From the NCBI GenBank assembly GCA_028023455.1, contig JAQFVV010007225.1:1-64000 (forward strand): a stretch of 64,000 nt of DNA, given 5' to 3'. Positions 1 to 10,340 of the stretch are shown piece by piece. The position numbers were made by a program, and so were the translations under genes. This DNA comes from Epiperipatus broadwayi (taxonomy: Eukaryota > Onychophora > Udeonychophora > Euonychophora > Peripatidae). Each line of letters begins with the position of its first letter. Position 1 is the stretch's first letter. The notes beneath the pieces were generated by a model, which was not told where the DNA came from, searched no databases, and saw only the letters and a list, made by a program, of their open reading frames with translations.

Positions 1-876
1 ATATATATAATTCTTTTGGTCAAAAAAATTAATGATTTTGTGTCAATATTTTTTGTCTTTTTCCAAAACAATGTACAGTGTTGCTTGATATATGCTAGAT
101 GTATATGAACATATACTATAAGTAGGTGAAGATAGAGAAAGTAGTGAAAATGGAAATTTAGAAATGTCATGCACATGTACAGTTTTTTTTTTTGTATTTA
201 TGTACTGTTTATATGAGCAACACAGATTTTTGTTTGGTGTATATTATGTAATTAAAATTTTAAAGCACAGCTTAAAAATATATGTGTATACGTGTAGAAA
301 AAAAAAGATAAAATAATGTAATAGTGTATCTTAATTGAATATCATGTGCATAGGTTCAAACTAGTATCTATATGTAATCATGATCACACTCCATTTGGCT
401 GGCACCCAGTAGTAATACCATTATAAATTTTGCCAATGGGTGGTGGAGTGAATACATTAGATGTTATAGCAATGATCAGAATTTGAAAGCAAATATGATA
501 GTCACCCAATAGATCTTGATGTTATATATAAGAATATTACTAATAAATTATGTCTGTTTCAGGTGCAAAGAAACAACCATAACCCAACAGAGAAAGCAGA
601 GAAAAGGTAGCAGGGTAGAATAGAGTGATGAAGTGGGGAGAATAGTGCATACTCCTTTGAAAATATATGTAGACACATATACACACACATGAAGAATTGA
701 AACTTTTCATTTATTTATTTTTGCTTATGCACATTTTGGAAAACATATAATGATCGAAAATTTTGTTTATAGGAGAATTTATTATGATAGAGTAAGTCAT
801 AATGAACAATCTTATTCACTTAGTACTTATCCAAACATGGTTGTTTCATTGTCATTTGGACAGGCAAGTAAGTTTT

Positions 877-881
<5 letters not shown>
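1..881. other. AT-rich spacer, no gene seen
   Basis: This is non-coding AT-rich DNA with short A and T runs. No reading frame with protein-like composition and no repeat family was recognised. The short open frames running into the TA repeat at the right end are low-complexity translations. Confidence 0.6.

Positions 882-938
<57 letters not shown>
882..938. repeat. (TA)n microsatellite
   Basis: About 28 uninterrupted TA units are read directly. The open frame of alternating Ile and Tyr across it is an artefact of the repeat. Confidence 0.95.
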
Positions 939-941
<3 letters not shown>

Positions 942-2282
942 ACCATTTATTTATATATGGTACAAATATATTGGCATTTGGTAAAAGCTAAAAAAAGAGT
1001 AAACTTAATTTTTTTTATTAGTATAAATTATTTTCTTAAAAACGTACAGTGAAAGTTAAAATTGTCTTTTATATTTTTTTACATAATTAAAAATAAAAGT
1101 AAAAATTGGAGAGAACAAAAGACAGGCAAATCACTAAACTAGATAAGCTAAAATAAAAATATTTTAGCTAATTAAAGATGGCTGAAAGATTTCTGAAAAA
1201 AAAAGAGAACTTTGTAATTGAAAAATGAGTAAAGACTGTACAAGATTATGAACCAAAAACACCATGATAATAACATGCACAGTAGTCTGAAAACTGGATC
1301 TGTAATATAAAAAGAAGGGGGCCAGTTTGGTCAACATCTTGTTTCATCTATTTTTGTACAGTTAGTCCTGGATAACAAGAATATATCTAGAATCCCCTAT
1401 GTGGAAATAATTCTGCATGTCAGAGTGAAACGGAGTTTCTGCGGACATCATGCCTGAAGATGGACATTAAAAAAGCCTTTGTGACTGACTAGGAGAATAG
1501 ACCACAAGATCAACTTATAACAAATGGCCGAGCTCATTCTAACACAAAAAACTAAGCATAGTAATCTACAACCTTCTTGCTAAACTTACTGGTAAGCTAT
1601 GACTCATTATTATTTCTGATTGTGAGAAAATTGTTGACAAACCACCTTAAAAATATACATATACTAGGACCCCAATATGGATTTTAATTTTAGTGATCAA
1701 GAGACTCTTATTTAATCAAGAACTTTTTAATTGTTTAACTGTTATTTTTTTTATTCATGGATTCATATCTGGATTAGCGTGTGTTCTCTCCAATTTATTT
1801 AATTAGTAATTTCTCAAATATTTTAATTTATTAGAATAAAAATATTTATTTCTAATATCAACTCTTCATTTGTGCATTATTAATAATAGTTATTAATTAT
1901 TATTAAATTTATTAATATTAGTTTAGTGGTGTTTAAAAATATAATTTACCTTTGCCAATATGTTTAATAAGTTCCAGACATAATACTATTTAGGAAATAA
2001 TTCAAATTCATGGTAAAATATAATTACCGATTATTTAAAAAAAAACATTTTTTTTTTAATTTATGAGTTACGATAGGTTTGATGCAGAATCAGTGAGTCT
2101 AATCGACTCTGGCACCCTCATTTATAAATTAAAAACTGATTCATCTCACAATTCTAGGCCGAGTTAATCGGGAAATATAGTTACATTTTTAGAAATAGAA
2201 ATACAACTTTCTTCTTTTTGGCATAACTTGATCAACTCGTGCAGTTAATTGCATATAGAGGCCTAGCAAGATGGAAAACATT

Positions 2283-2285
<3 letters not shown>
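939..2285. other. AT-rich spacer, nothing recognised
   Basis: There is no gene or known repeat by eye. The part around 1310-1560 is less AT-rich than its surroundings and may be an old repeat, but it matches nothing else seen in this window. Confidence 0.5.

Positions 2286-2358
<73 letters not shown>
2286..2358. repeat. (TA)n microsatellite
   Basis: About 36 TA units. They lie directly at the 3' side of the tRNA-like SINE candidate on the minus strand (2360-2582) and could be the expanded tail of that element. Confidence 0.95.
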
Positions 2359-2359
<1 letters not shown>

Positions 2360-2361
<2 letters not shown>

Positions 2362-2582
2362 TATTAATTATGTAACATTACAAACCAAGTAATCATTACT
2401 TTTTGACCACAAAAATTGTAAACACATATTTTTAAAGTAAAAAAATAAATAGTATGTAGCTTTATTGAAAGTCAGATTTTTTTCTCATATGTCATAGTAA
2501 CAGCTGGGACGCAAACCCACAACCATCTGCAACCAATTACTTGCTTGCAAGGCGGCTATGATGACCTCTCAGCTAACATCAT
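2360..2582 (-). mobile_element. tRNA-derived SINE candidate
   Basis: Read on the minus strand from about 2582, the sequence has an A-box-like TTAGCTGAGAGG. About 55 bases later it has a B-box-like GTGGGTTTGCGTCCC. This is the spacing expected of an internal RNA polymerase III promoter of tRNA type. The stretch after the boxes is A- and T-rich and runs into the (TA)n tract at 2286-2358, as SINE tails often do. It is richer in G and C than both flanks. A decayed tRNA gene is possible, but the B box departs from consensus and no cloverleaf could be closed by eye. The family is unknown to me. Confidence 0.45.
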
Positions 2583-2589
2583 TTTTTAA

Positions 2590-2893
2590 CTTTTTACTTA
2601 TACATTTTTAAAATGTTATCTAAAATCATTTTCACTTATAAACTAATTTCTTCTTTGGCTGTTTTAATTTTATTGAAAAGGTATTTACCTCCAGTTAATA
2701 TATATTTTTTAAAAAAAAACATCTATTTTTAAAAAATCAAATTGAAGTAAAATAACCAGGGTAAAATAGATTATTTTTCATTTATTAATAACTTATTTTT
2801 CTAATATGCTCACTATATGTATTTGCTTAGTAGTTGATTTCTTTTTAATCCCTGCTTCAATGTGTATGTCAAATCAGGCTCAAGTATGAGCAG
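2590..2893. other. AT-rich spacer
   Basis: No gene, RNA or repeat recognised. Confidence 0.5.
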
Positions 2894-2896
2894 TAT

Positions 2897-2952
<56 letters not shown>
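2894..2952. repeat. (CA)n(TA)n compound microsatellite
   Basis: A CA run passes directly into a TA run. The same compound, in the same polarity, recurs at 9266-9314, 9937-9973, 21983-22031 and 25356-25381. Confidence 0.95.
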
Positions 2953-2954
<2 letters not shown>

Positions 2955-3639
2955 CTGTAAGTATATTATGTGTGTATAAAATTATGTGTATATGACATGT
3001 AGTAGAGAAGATTCAAAATTAAGCTGAAGTATTATACAGATATAAAACATTTATTAGGTATCAGATACAAAAAGTAAATGCTGAAGATTTTCAATTCAAT
3101 TCAGCCTTTTTATAATTTATCAATTTCAGCTGAGCAAATAGTTTCTACATCACATTATTTGGGTTATGAAACATGGATATATAATATATCTTTACTTCCC
3201 CAGGGATTTAACATAGAGACTAATAATAATAGCTTTCTTTAATTAAATTATACAAATTGATGACGGAGTGATTTTAGCAATGATTTAGTTATTAACTAAT
3301 ATTGTGCTGAAGATTTTAATTTTTGTTAATTGCATAAATAGGAAGATGTCAGCATACCATGGCATAATGTTTTGTGATGTGTATAATGATTACCTAATGC
3401 ATGGCATAATTATTAGTTTATTTATAACATTTGACCACGTGTCCCGGCTGATGCTATGACACTTTAAAAGAAATTATATATGTATATCTGATTGACCTGT
3501 ACTTCTGGTAGAATAGATTCATGATATTCTTATCAATTATATTTTATAATGCTTGCATTAATATAAAACAAATGTACATATGGATGAATCTAAAATATTA
3601 GCTCTTTTTAATTTTAACAGCAACAATTTTTACTTAATA
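2953..3639. other. AT-rich spacer
   Basis: Nothing recognisable beyond short homopolymer runs. Confidence 0.5.
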
Positions 3640-3815
3640 ATTCCAAGTACATTACTTGTCTAATTTTTCTTTTTGGTAATGCGTTTTATAACTCGTTTAC
3701 AAATATGTAATTCTAATACTTCATATTTTTTTCATTTGCTTTCTAATTATTTAAATTTTTACTTTCTATAAACAAAGATTCAAAAAAGTAAAATAAACAA
3801 TATGTAAGTATCATA
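3640..3815 (+). repeat. Direct repeat, left copy, flanking the PLE dimer
   Basis: This imperfect repeat matches 7484-7650 in the same orientation. Shared blocks include ATTCTAATACTTCATATTTT and AAAGATTCAAAAAAG. The two copies lie just outside the ends of the inverted pair of Penelope-like elements. They may be part of an older host element into which the pair inserted, or a duplication made with it. Confidence 0.7.
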
Positions 3816-3959
3816 GTTTCATTTGTATTTTTTTATTGGACTGTTTCCATCATCTTTAGAAAAAATTAACTTTATTTAAATATTCCAAATATATTCAACT
3901 ATTAGTAATAGCACTTCATGCAGGTTAGTATAAGCACAACATTTCAAGAGATATTATTC

Positions 3960-4080
3960 TTCCCTTTTCTTCAGGTGCTGCTGCCCAACCAGTGACAGTA
4001 CTAGTATGGGATTCAAACCTGGACCCTCAGATTCTTGTGTATTGAATTTTAAAAGGACACTCTAACCAACTGAGCCATTC
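3960..4080 (-). promoter_or_regulatory. tRNA-like A/B boxes in the PLE 3' tail (minus copy)
   Basis: The minus strand reads TGGCTCAGTTGG (A box, RC of about 4066-4078), then AGGTTTGAATCCC (B box, RC of 4008-4020). The same head is found at 6787-6870 in the opposing copy, so it belongs to the element and is not a chance match. It looks like an internal RNA polymerase III promoter, either from a SINE captured in the 3' tail or from a tRNA. Confidence 0.7.
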
Positions 4081-4225
4081 TTCCAAAAGACAACAATCAG
4101 TAAAAATTTCATATATTTATTTATGGGTTCCTCCTGATTTCTTCACTTTTTCCTAAAAGCAAAGTTGACTAGTGGTTTACATACAGTATGTATAGTGATA
4201 GTAGGTTGGATTATGGGATTGTTTG

Positions 4226-4465
4226 TCATTGCCACATGAGAAGATTCTTTAAATTATCTTCTTTGTACCTTTTCTTCTCTATCCGATATTTTTGTATTTT
4301 CCCAAAAGAACATACATTCATTTGCACATATATGGTCTGCTCTTTAGATACATCTGTTTTCTCTTTTCTAATAATCAGTTTGTGTTCTTGCAAATGCTTT
4401 CCAATGGAATGTCTAGTCTCACCAATGTACATTCTTCCACATTCACATGATATTTCATATGTGTA
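4226..4465 (-). pseudogene. PLE GIY-YIG endonuclease domain
   Basis: Just before the first methionine the frame reads YEISCECGR, which runs into MYIGETRHSIGKHLQEHK. This is the C-x-CG-x-x-YIGET signature of the Penelope-type GIY-YIG nuclease with its conserved arginine and QEHK block. The domain nicks target DNA to prime insertion. The downstream part (FGKIQKYRIEKKRYKEDN) fits the C-terminal half of the domain. It is separated by frame breaks from the RT segments, so the protein is dead. Confidence 0.88.
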
Positions 4466-4639
4466 GTTTTTTATTTACAGATTTCAAGCTTAGACTTTGA
4501 AGATGTTAGAATTTCTCATGGTGTGATATAGTTCTAAAAAACTGTTCTGATGTTATAATGATTGCAGATTTTTATTAGTTTGTCTGCTATTTTGGAATGC
4601 ATGGGTACACTAGAGTTCCAATAATTGTTTTTTTCTTTT

Positions 4640-4906
4640 TTATGGTTTTTTTTGTTGACTTGTTAAAGTTTTTTTAATAACAGCTGGTTGATAACCACTT
4701 TTCGTAAGAGTTTGTTTTATATAGACTTTTTCTATTTCCAAATTGCTGGTTTCTGAACAAACTTCTTTTGCTACTCCATATTTTGTGTTTCTGGTGTGAT
4801 TGGATGTATAGTCCATGTATTTTTCTGTAAATGTAGGTTTTTGATAAACTGTAATTTTGATTATGTCATAAGAGAGTCTTGTCACAAGAACATCTAAAAA
4901 TGTCAA
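4640..4906 (-). pseudogene. PLE RT thumb/linker segment
   Basis: The frame begins with FLDVLVTRL, the hydrophobic FLD motif that follows RT motif C in Penelope-like elements. It goes on with a YQKPT block and a YTSNH block, the thumb-region signature of this family. It ends in a basic helical stretch. The same segment, less complete, lies at 6013-6261 on the plus strand. It is separated from the RT core above by frame breaks, so it is part of one dead gene. Confidence 0.85.
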
Positions 4907-4995
4907 TTTTTGTTCTTGTTCTGATGCTATTGTGAATTAATTAAAGGGGATATGTTGTTGATGTGTTTCAAGAAAGTTTGTAACAATGCTTTACC

Positions 4996-5535
4996 ATGCG
5001 GCCATACAACAAATGTATCATCTACATAGTGAAGCCAAATATTAGGTGGATATTGGAGTACATTTTATATTTGTTGTTTCAAGTTTTTCCATGTAAATAT
5101 TGGTAATCAGGGGTGGCATTTGTGAACCCATAGCCATTTCTTGATTTTGTAGGAAAAATTGTGTTATATTGAAAGTATGTTGTTATTATGCAGAATGTTA
5201 ATAGTTTTATTATACTATCAATAAAAAGAGCAGTTCTGGTTTGTAAAATAAAATCAGCATTTAATCTTTTCCTTGCTATAGACAATGCTTCCACACATGG
5301 TACATTCATAAATAAACTTTCCAAATCAAAACTTATCAGTAAGTCAGTTCTTCCAATTTTAATGTTCTTGATTAATTCTACAAAGTGTCTAAAATCACTG
5401 CAAAGGTCTGGGTCTTGAACACGAAAGGACTTGGAAGTTTGAAAAGAAATCTTAACAAATTTTGACAAGATGAATTTCTAGAATTGGCAATAGGTCTTAA
5501 CTGAATACAATCATTATAGATTTTAGGTAGAACAT
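4996..5535 (-). pseudogene. PLE reverse transcriptase core, broken
   Basis: This would copy RNA into DNA for the Penelope-like element. A long frame at 5468-5079 contains the motif A region DLLISFDLESLFMNVP. In PLEs this block reads as an SFD-x-x-SLF-x-NVP signature, with the catalytic aspartate inside SFD. Motif B is damaged, where the frame ends with a GYG block that has lost the usual SPLSP. Motif C is still intact as YVDDTFV at 5028-5008, in a different frame. Upstream remnants (about 5535-5480) still resemble the RPI-x-NS region of PLE RTs. Frameshifts make it inactive. Confidence 0.85.
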
Positions 5536-5544
5536 ACCCGAATC

Positions 5545-5960
5545 AGTGAAGTAAAGAACATGAAAATTGAAAGAACTGACTTACTGGTAAGTTTTGATGT
5601 GGACAGTTTATTTATGAATGTACCATGTGAAGAAGCATTGTTTATAGTAAGGAAAAGATTAAATGCTGATAATAGTTTACAAACCAGAATAGCTCTTGCT
5701 ATGGATTGTATAATGAAATTATTAACATTCTGCTTAACAACAATATAATACAATGTCTTTCAACAATTTCAAGAAATGGCTATGGCTCACCATTGTCACC
5801 CCTGATTAGCAATATTTACATGAAAGAACTTGATACCGCAGCCATAAAACTACACAATATCCACCTAAAATTTGGTTTTACTATGTAGATGATACATTTG
5901 TTTTATGGCCACATGATGTAACTGTGCTACAAACATTTTGGAAATACATCAACAATATAT
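5545..5960 (+). pseudogene. PLE reverse transcriptase core, broken
   Basis: The frame at 5560-5748 carries motif A (DLLVSFDVDSLFMNVP). The frame at 5706-5888 carries motif B as NGYGSPLSPLISNIYM, a good match to the PLE form GSPLSP-x-I-x-NI-[FY]-M. Motif C reads YVDDTFVLWPHD from 5882. These pieces lie in different frames, so at least two frameshifts separate them. The copy kept motif B, which its partner lost, and both kept the YVDD active site. Confidence 0.88.
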
Positions 5961-6012
5961 CCTCTTCAATTACATTTACAATAGAATCAGAACAAGAATG
6001 AAAAATAGAATT

Positions 6013-6261
6013 CTTAGATGTTATTGTGACTAGACTTCTTGATGGCAAAATCAAATCACATCAGAAACACAAAACATGGTTATACTATCAGTAGGAAACC
6101 AAGCAAAAGAAGTTTGTTCAGAAACCAGCAATTTGGAAAATGAAAAGATCTATATAAAACAAACTCTTACGAAAAATGATTATCCATCAGCTGTTATTAA
6201 AAAAATCATAAATATACAGCAAATAGAACCATCAAAAGAAAAAAAATTATTAGTACTATAG
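6013..6261 (+). pseudogene. PLE RT thumb/linker segment
   Basis: It starts with FLDVIVTRL, with a stop codon close upstream, and continues into a basic helical stretch at 6076-6261 (CSETSNLENEKIYIKQTLTK). That stretch closely matches the same part of the minus-strand copy. The YQKPT part is largely lost by an internal deletion. It is part of the same dead gene as the RT core. Confidence 0.8.
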
Positions 6262-6394
6262 TGTAAGTATACATTCCAAAAATAGCAGATAAATTAAGGA
6301 AAATATGCAATCAGTATAACATCAGAACAGTTTCCCAAAACTATACCACACCATGAGGAATTCTAACACCTACAAAGCCTAAACTTGAAATGCA

Positions 6395-6640
6395 GAAAAA
6401 AACTGCATCTATGAAATACCATGTGTATGTGGAAGAACATATATTGGTGAGACCAGTCATTCCATTGCAAATCATTTGCAAGAACACAACTGATGTTTAG
6501 AAGAAAGAAAACAGATGTGTCTAAGATAGCAGACCATGTATGTGCAAATGAATATATGTTCAATTGGAAAAATACAAAAATATTGGTTAGAGAAAAAAAG
6601 ATACAAAGAAGATAATTTAATGGAGCTGTTTACATAAAAA
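6395..6640 (+). pseudogene. PLE GIY-YIG endonuclease domain
   Basis: The plus strand encodes YEIPCVCGRTYIGETSH from about 6412, the C-x-CG-x-x-YIGET core of the Penelope GIY-YIG nuclease, followed by a HLQEH block. Downstream codons match the partner domain at 4226-4465 but with stops and shifts. It is inactive. Confidence 0.85.
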
Positions 6641-6786
6641 TGCAAAAAATGCCATAAGCCAACCTACTGTGACTATACATAATGAATGGAATCCACTATT
6701 CAACATTGCTTTTAGGAAAAAGTGGAGAAATCAGAAGGAACCTCATAGATTAGTATATGAAATTTCTATTGACTGTTGCATTTGGC

Positions 6787-6870
6787 AAGATGGCTCAGTT
6801 AGTTAGAGCATTACCTTAAAATTCAATACTCAAGAATGGATGGGTCCAGTTTTGAATTCCATTGCTAGTA
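6787..6870 (+). promoter_or_regulatory. tRNA-like A/B boxes in the PLE 3' tail (plus copy)
   Basis: The A-box-like TGGCTCAGTTAG at 6791-6802 is followed by a B-box-like AGTTTTGAATTCC at 6848-6860. It is homologous to the boxes at 3960-4080. The B box is more eroded here than in the partner. Confidence 0.65.
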
Positions 6871-7483
6871 CTGTCACTGATCATGCCAGAAACATATGAA
6901 GAAGAAGGGATATCTTTTGAAATGTTGTGTATATACTAACTTGTTTTAAGTGCTACTATTAACAGTTGGATATATTTGGAATATTTAAATAAAGTTAAAT
7001 TTTTTTAAAGACATTCAATACTCATATTTGATGATGAAAATAGACCAATATAAAAATACAACTCAAACACCAGCTTCATAAATTTTCTGGTAATTATAGT
7101 TTCATCTTTGTTTTTTCCTCTGTGAAGAAAAACCATCACCAATATTTTAGTTTGCATTATTTATTTTGTTTTATGTGTGGTATTTATCTTGAGTTTTGTT
7201 CATTCACTTTCTTTTTAAGGGCTTATAGTCACAGCACTCACAAAATCTGACTAATATATAGTTACTTCCTTTACATTATTTTTTCTTATATTGGTAAATC
7301 GCAAAATCGCTCTTTATAAAACATCTGCAAAAAAGTAAAAGACATGGAATCATCCACTTTCATTTTTTTGTAAAAATATTTATCAACATTTTAGAAAATC
7401 GCTTTTATAGATATCCACTTCAAAATCCATTTTAAATCTATTTTTTATGTCTTTTCAATTTTGCAAATATTTTTTCTCTTTAT

Positions 7484-7650
7484 AATTCCAACTATATTAT
7501 ATGTCTAATTTTGTTTATTGATGATGATTTTTTTGTAATTTTTATAAAAATACACAATTCTAATACTTCATATTTTTTTGCTTCCTAATTATCTAAACTT
7601 TTGCTTTCTATAAATAAAGATTCAAAAAAGCAAGACAATATGTAAACATC
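7484..7650 (+). repeat. Direct repeat, right copy, flanking the PLE dimer
   Basis: It matches 3640-3815 in the same orientation, with several small indels. Confidence 0.7.
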
Positions 7651-7827
7651 ATAGCTTCGTCTTTAAAAAGATCTTGGCATAGTATGTTTTTGAACTGTCC
7701 ATATGATATAAGCAAACAAAATAATCTTTCTTACTGTACAAAAAATATTTAGAGCAGATTTTGCTATAGTGACCTTGTTAATTACATCATGAGATAATTA
7801 CCTCCCAAAATATTACTGATTTTAAAC

Positions 7828-7830
<3 letters not shown>

Positions 7831-7867
<37 letters not shown>
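7831..7867. repeat. (TA)n microsatellite
   Basis: About 18 TA units. Confidence 0.95.
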
Positions 7868-7868
<1 letters not shown>

Positions 7869-9130
7869 AATTTCATTACTTGGTTTTGCACCGTATTTAT
7901 TTTTATTTCACATATTTTTTTAATATTTAATTGATCCGATTCATAATTCTATTATTATTACTGTCTTTATTCAAAAACATTGGTAAATCATTAGAAAATA
8001 TACTGCAATTAAATCTCAAAATGTTGACTCACAATTATTATCAAGACTAATTTTTTTAGCAACTCGTTCAAATAAGGTACTTTAAAGAAAGCAAATAAAA
8101 ATAGCTGTTGCTCATCTCTTATGTATATATAGCGACGATGATGATCCAGGTTCCAAGTTGATAGAAAGTTTATTTTAAATATATATATAAAACAGAGAGG
8201 ATGTAAAGCGAGAAAATAATATTAAATAAATGTTCGGTAGTATAATAAAACAGTTTATTTTCCTTCCAACTGAACAGATTTGTAATAATAAAAATTTAAG
8301 TATTTTTATTAGATATTAATATTAATGATATTTATTATTAATGCATTAATATTAATGATATTGATGATGATTAAGACATGGATCATGTATATAACTATTT
8401 TATAATTTGTCCAGATTATATTTACTGATCACCATATTGCAAACTATACCACAGAGGATAGTGATCAATGTTTGTCTATAATTATTTTTATTATATTTCG
8501 CGCATGAACTGAGGTATCCCTTAATTTTGAGCACCACTTTCGATTTAAAACAATATTTCCAGATACATTACTCTCAAGCAATGCAATCCCAATTTTATAT
8601 TATTAACATCACAATATTTCTCTAGCTCAGAACATAATCTATCATAATTAAAAAAGAACTATTCAAATATGCATTTGTAATGACACTAATGAGATAAAAA
8701 TGATACAGACAAATTAATAAATAATTAATGTAAAACAATTTCGTTAAAATCTTGTATTAGTATCTACCATTATAAATATTGCTTTTCCATAGACAACTTA
8801 TAATCCCTTTAATTTATGCATATTTTGAAAATTAAAATTTAATTTATTGACATTATTTTTTGCTGATTCAGGCTTTTCATTTCCGATATACATGTATTCC
8901 TTCATTACCCAATTATTTATAACTAAAAAATAATAATTACGTGGAAAATAATAATTAAAATATGATTACAAATAATATAGAATAAAGTGTTCTTTTCACA
9001 ATTAAAAAAAAAAACAATTTAATGTATAATTATATATACTGAAACAAAAATATTTAAAAAACAAAAAACATCAACACAAATATATATATATATATTTCTT
9101 TTAAATACAAGCATAGTCTATACACTTAAG
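7868..9130. other. AT-rich spacer
   Basis: No gene or repeat was recognised. A short ATTAATATTAATGATA-type repetition lies near 8310-8370, and a small TATATA run at 9080-9095. Confidence 0.5.
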
Positions 9131-9264
9131 CTAATTAGAGGGGATTTAACACAAGTCTTTCAAACTCCTTTAACCATCCAATCTATCTTACATAACCGAT
9201 ACATATAACAACATACATGTGAAAAAGATAAATAATCTCCAATAAACATATTTCATGCTGAACA

Positions 9265-9315
<51 letters not shown>

Positions 9316-9546
9316 ATCAGTACATTAATGTTTGTAGATTTTAAATCTTAATATAACCTGAACACTGATTATATGTGTGTGGGAGATGATGATCTGGACC
9401 AATTTATGAGTGTTGGTTCAGCATAAAATACATGTATTGGAGATCATTTATCTTGTTCACATATATGTAGTCATGTGTATCAGTTATATAAGATAGAGTG
9501 GATGATAAAAGAAGATGGAAATACTGTGTTTAAATCTCCTCTAATT
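9131..9546. mobile_element. MITE-like foldback element 1
   Basis: Two inverted arms of about 135-140 bases (9131-9265 and 9411-9546) begin with the same CTAATTAGAGGGGATTTAA-type end. They face each other across a loop that includes a (CA)n(TA)n microsatellite at 9266-9314. The arms pair with scattered mismatches. It has no coding capacity. This form fits a non-autonomous DNA transposon. A target duplication could not be fixed because both flanks are TA-rich. Confidence 0.75.
9266..9314. repeat. (CA)n(TA)n compound microsatellite in the loop of foldback element 1
   Basis: CA units pass into TA units, in the same polarity as at 2894-2952. Confidence 0.95.
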
Positions 9547-9620
9547 ATATATATATATATGATAATCAAAACAAGTTATAAATTTCGTAACTTGTCTTTA
9601 AGCTTGCATTTTATGATCAC

Positions 9621-9929
9621 TAGATGAAGCTTACCAATCAGCTCCAAACAAGTTTTGTTTACATAAATGCCAAAAGAGATAGAATTTAAAATCTCTATCA
9701 CAGTCACCACCTCCAGACCAGTTGCAGTTGTTTTTAAGCTTATTGGCTCACATCCATGAATGGCTGGGAGACTACAAACTAGACCTCCCAACGCTTCACT
9801 GACATAAGCCAATAAGCTCAAAAGCAGCTGGTCTGTAGGTCGGTGACTACGATAGAGATTTTGAATTTTCTCTCTTTTGGCATTTATGTAAACAAAGCTT
9901 GTTTGGAGCTGATTGGTAAGCTCCATCTA
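9621..9929. mobile_element. MITE-like foldback element 2, near-complete palindrome
   Basis: The left end TAGATGAAGCTTACCAATCA is the inverted form of the right end ending GGTAAGCTCCATCTA. The arms (about 9621-9755 and 9795-9929) pair over about 130 bases with few differences and leave only a short loop. GC content is higher than around it. A 116-codon open frame on the minus strand (9926-9576) spans the whole palindrome. It has no recognisable domain and is best read as a by-product of the element. The tight arm identity suggests a younger insertion than its neighbour at 9131-9546. Confidence 0.82.
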
Positions 9930-9935
9930 ATAATT

Positions 9936-9936
<1 letters not shown>

Positions 9937-9973
<37 letters not shown>
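9937..9973. repeat. (CA)n(TA)n compound microsatellite
   Basis: It lies directly after foldback element 2, with the same polarity as the other four. Confidence 0.95.
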
Positions 9974-9984
9974 CATATTTTGAA

Positions 9985-10040
9985 ATAAAAAGAGCTATCT
10001 AATGTAAATCACTTAAATAGTCATTATATAGTAATCAGAA
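9985..10040 (+). repeat. Dispersed repeat, copy 1 (pairs with 13127-13185)
   Basis: Both copies share the block TAATGTAAATCAC-T-AAATAGTCATTATA in the same orientation. No element boundaries are visible. Confidence 0.65.
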
Positions 10041-10340
10041 AATAATAAATTCTTACAACAGCTACATAAATATCTAATTGTTTATATACATAAAAAGCCT
10101 TTTTTAGCATATGATTTGGTCCTCTTTTCAAATGTTAATAATCTATTACATTAATGAACTCTTACAGATATAAAAAACATATAGTGTTCAATAATGAAAT
10201 TAAACAACCAATACCAATATAAATCATTAAAATAAATCAAAACCTACATATAAATCCAGTAATTACAAAATAAGTGACTATATCATAACAATATAATAAA
10301 TAAAATAAATTACATGCATTTTTTTACAATTATATATATG

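Larger units (their letters stand above)
3816..5540 (-). mobile_element. Penelope-like retroelement, minus-strand copy of a head-to-head pair
   Basis: Read on the minus strand, this copy runs from the reverse-transcriptase palm (about 5540) through the GIY-YIG endonuclease (about 4430-4230) to a 3' tail ending near 3816. The tail holds a tRNA-like A box (RC of 4066-4078) and B box (RC of 4008-4020, GGTTTGAATCCC core). It is 5'-truncated just upstream of RT motif A and abuts a second copy in the opposite orientation. Reading frames are broken by frameshifts and stops. The presence of RT, GIY-YIG domain and matching tails in both copies makes the assignment to Penelope-like elements firm. Confidence 0.9.
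5541..7065 (+). mobile_element. Penelope-like retroelement, plus-strand copy of a head-to-head pair
   Basis: This is the mirror partner of the copy at 3816-5540. It starts just upstream of RT motif A, runs through motif C, thumb and the GIY-YIG domain, and ends in the tail with tRNA-like boxes and a tail block around 6950-7065. The two copies are related but differ at many positions, so they diverged before or long after joining. The centre of symmetry is near 5540. A shorter piece of the same tail is found alone at 26195-26315. Confidence 0.9.

Noticed and set aside
750-1052. 100-codon frame with alternating Ile-Tyr
   Set aside because: It is driven by the (TA)n repeat; the flanking parts are not protein-like.
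5188-5753. Frames opposite to the PLE RT segments
   Set aside because: They are antisense shadows of RT motif A in the two opposing PLE copies.
9576-9926. 116-codon minus-strand frame
   Set aside because: It lies wholly over a near-perfect palindrome, has no domain, and its start and end halves come from the same arm read on opposite strands.
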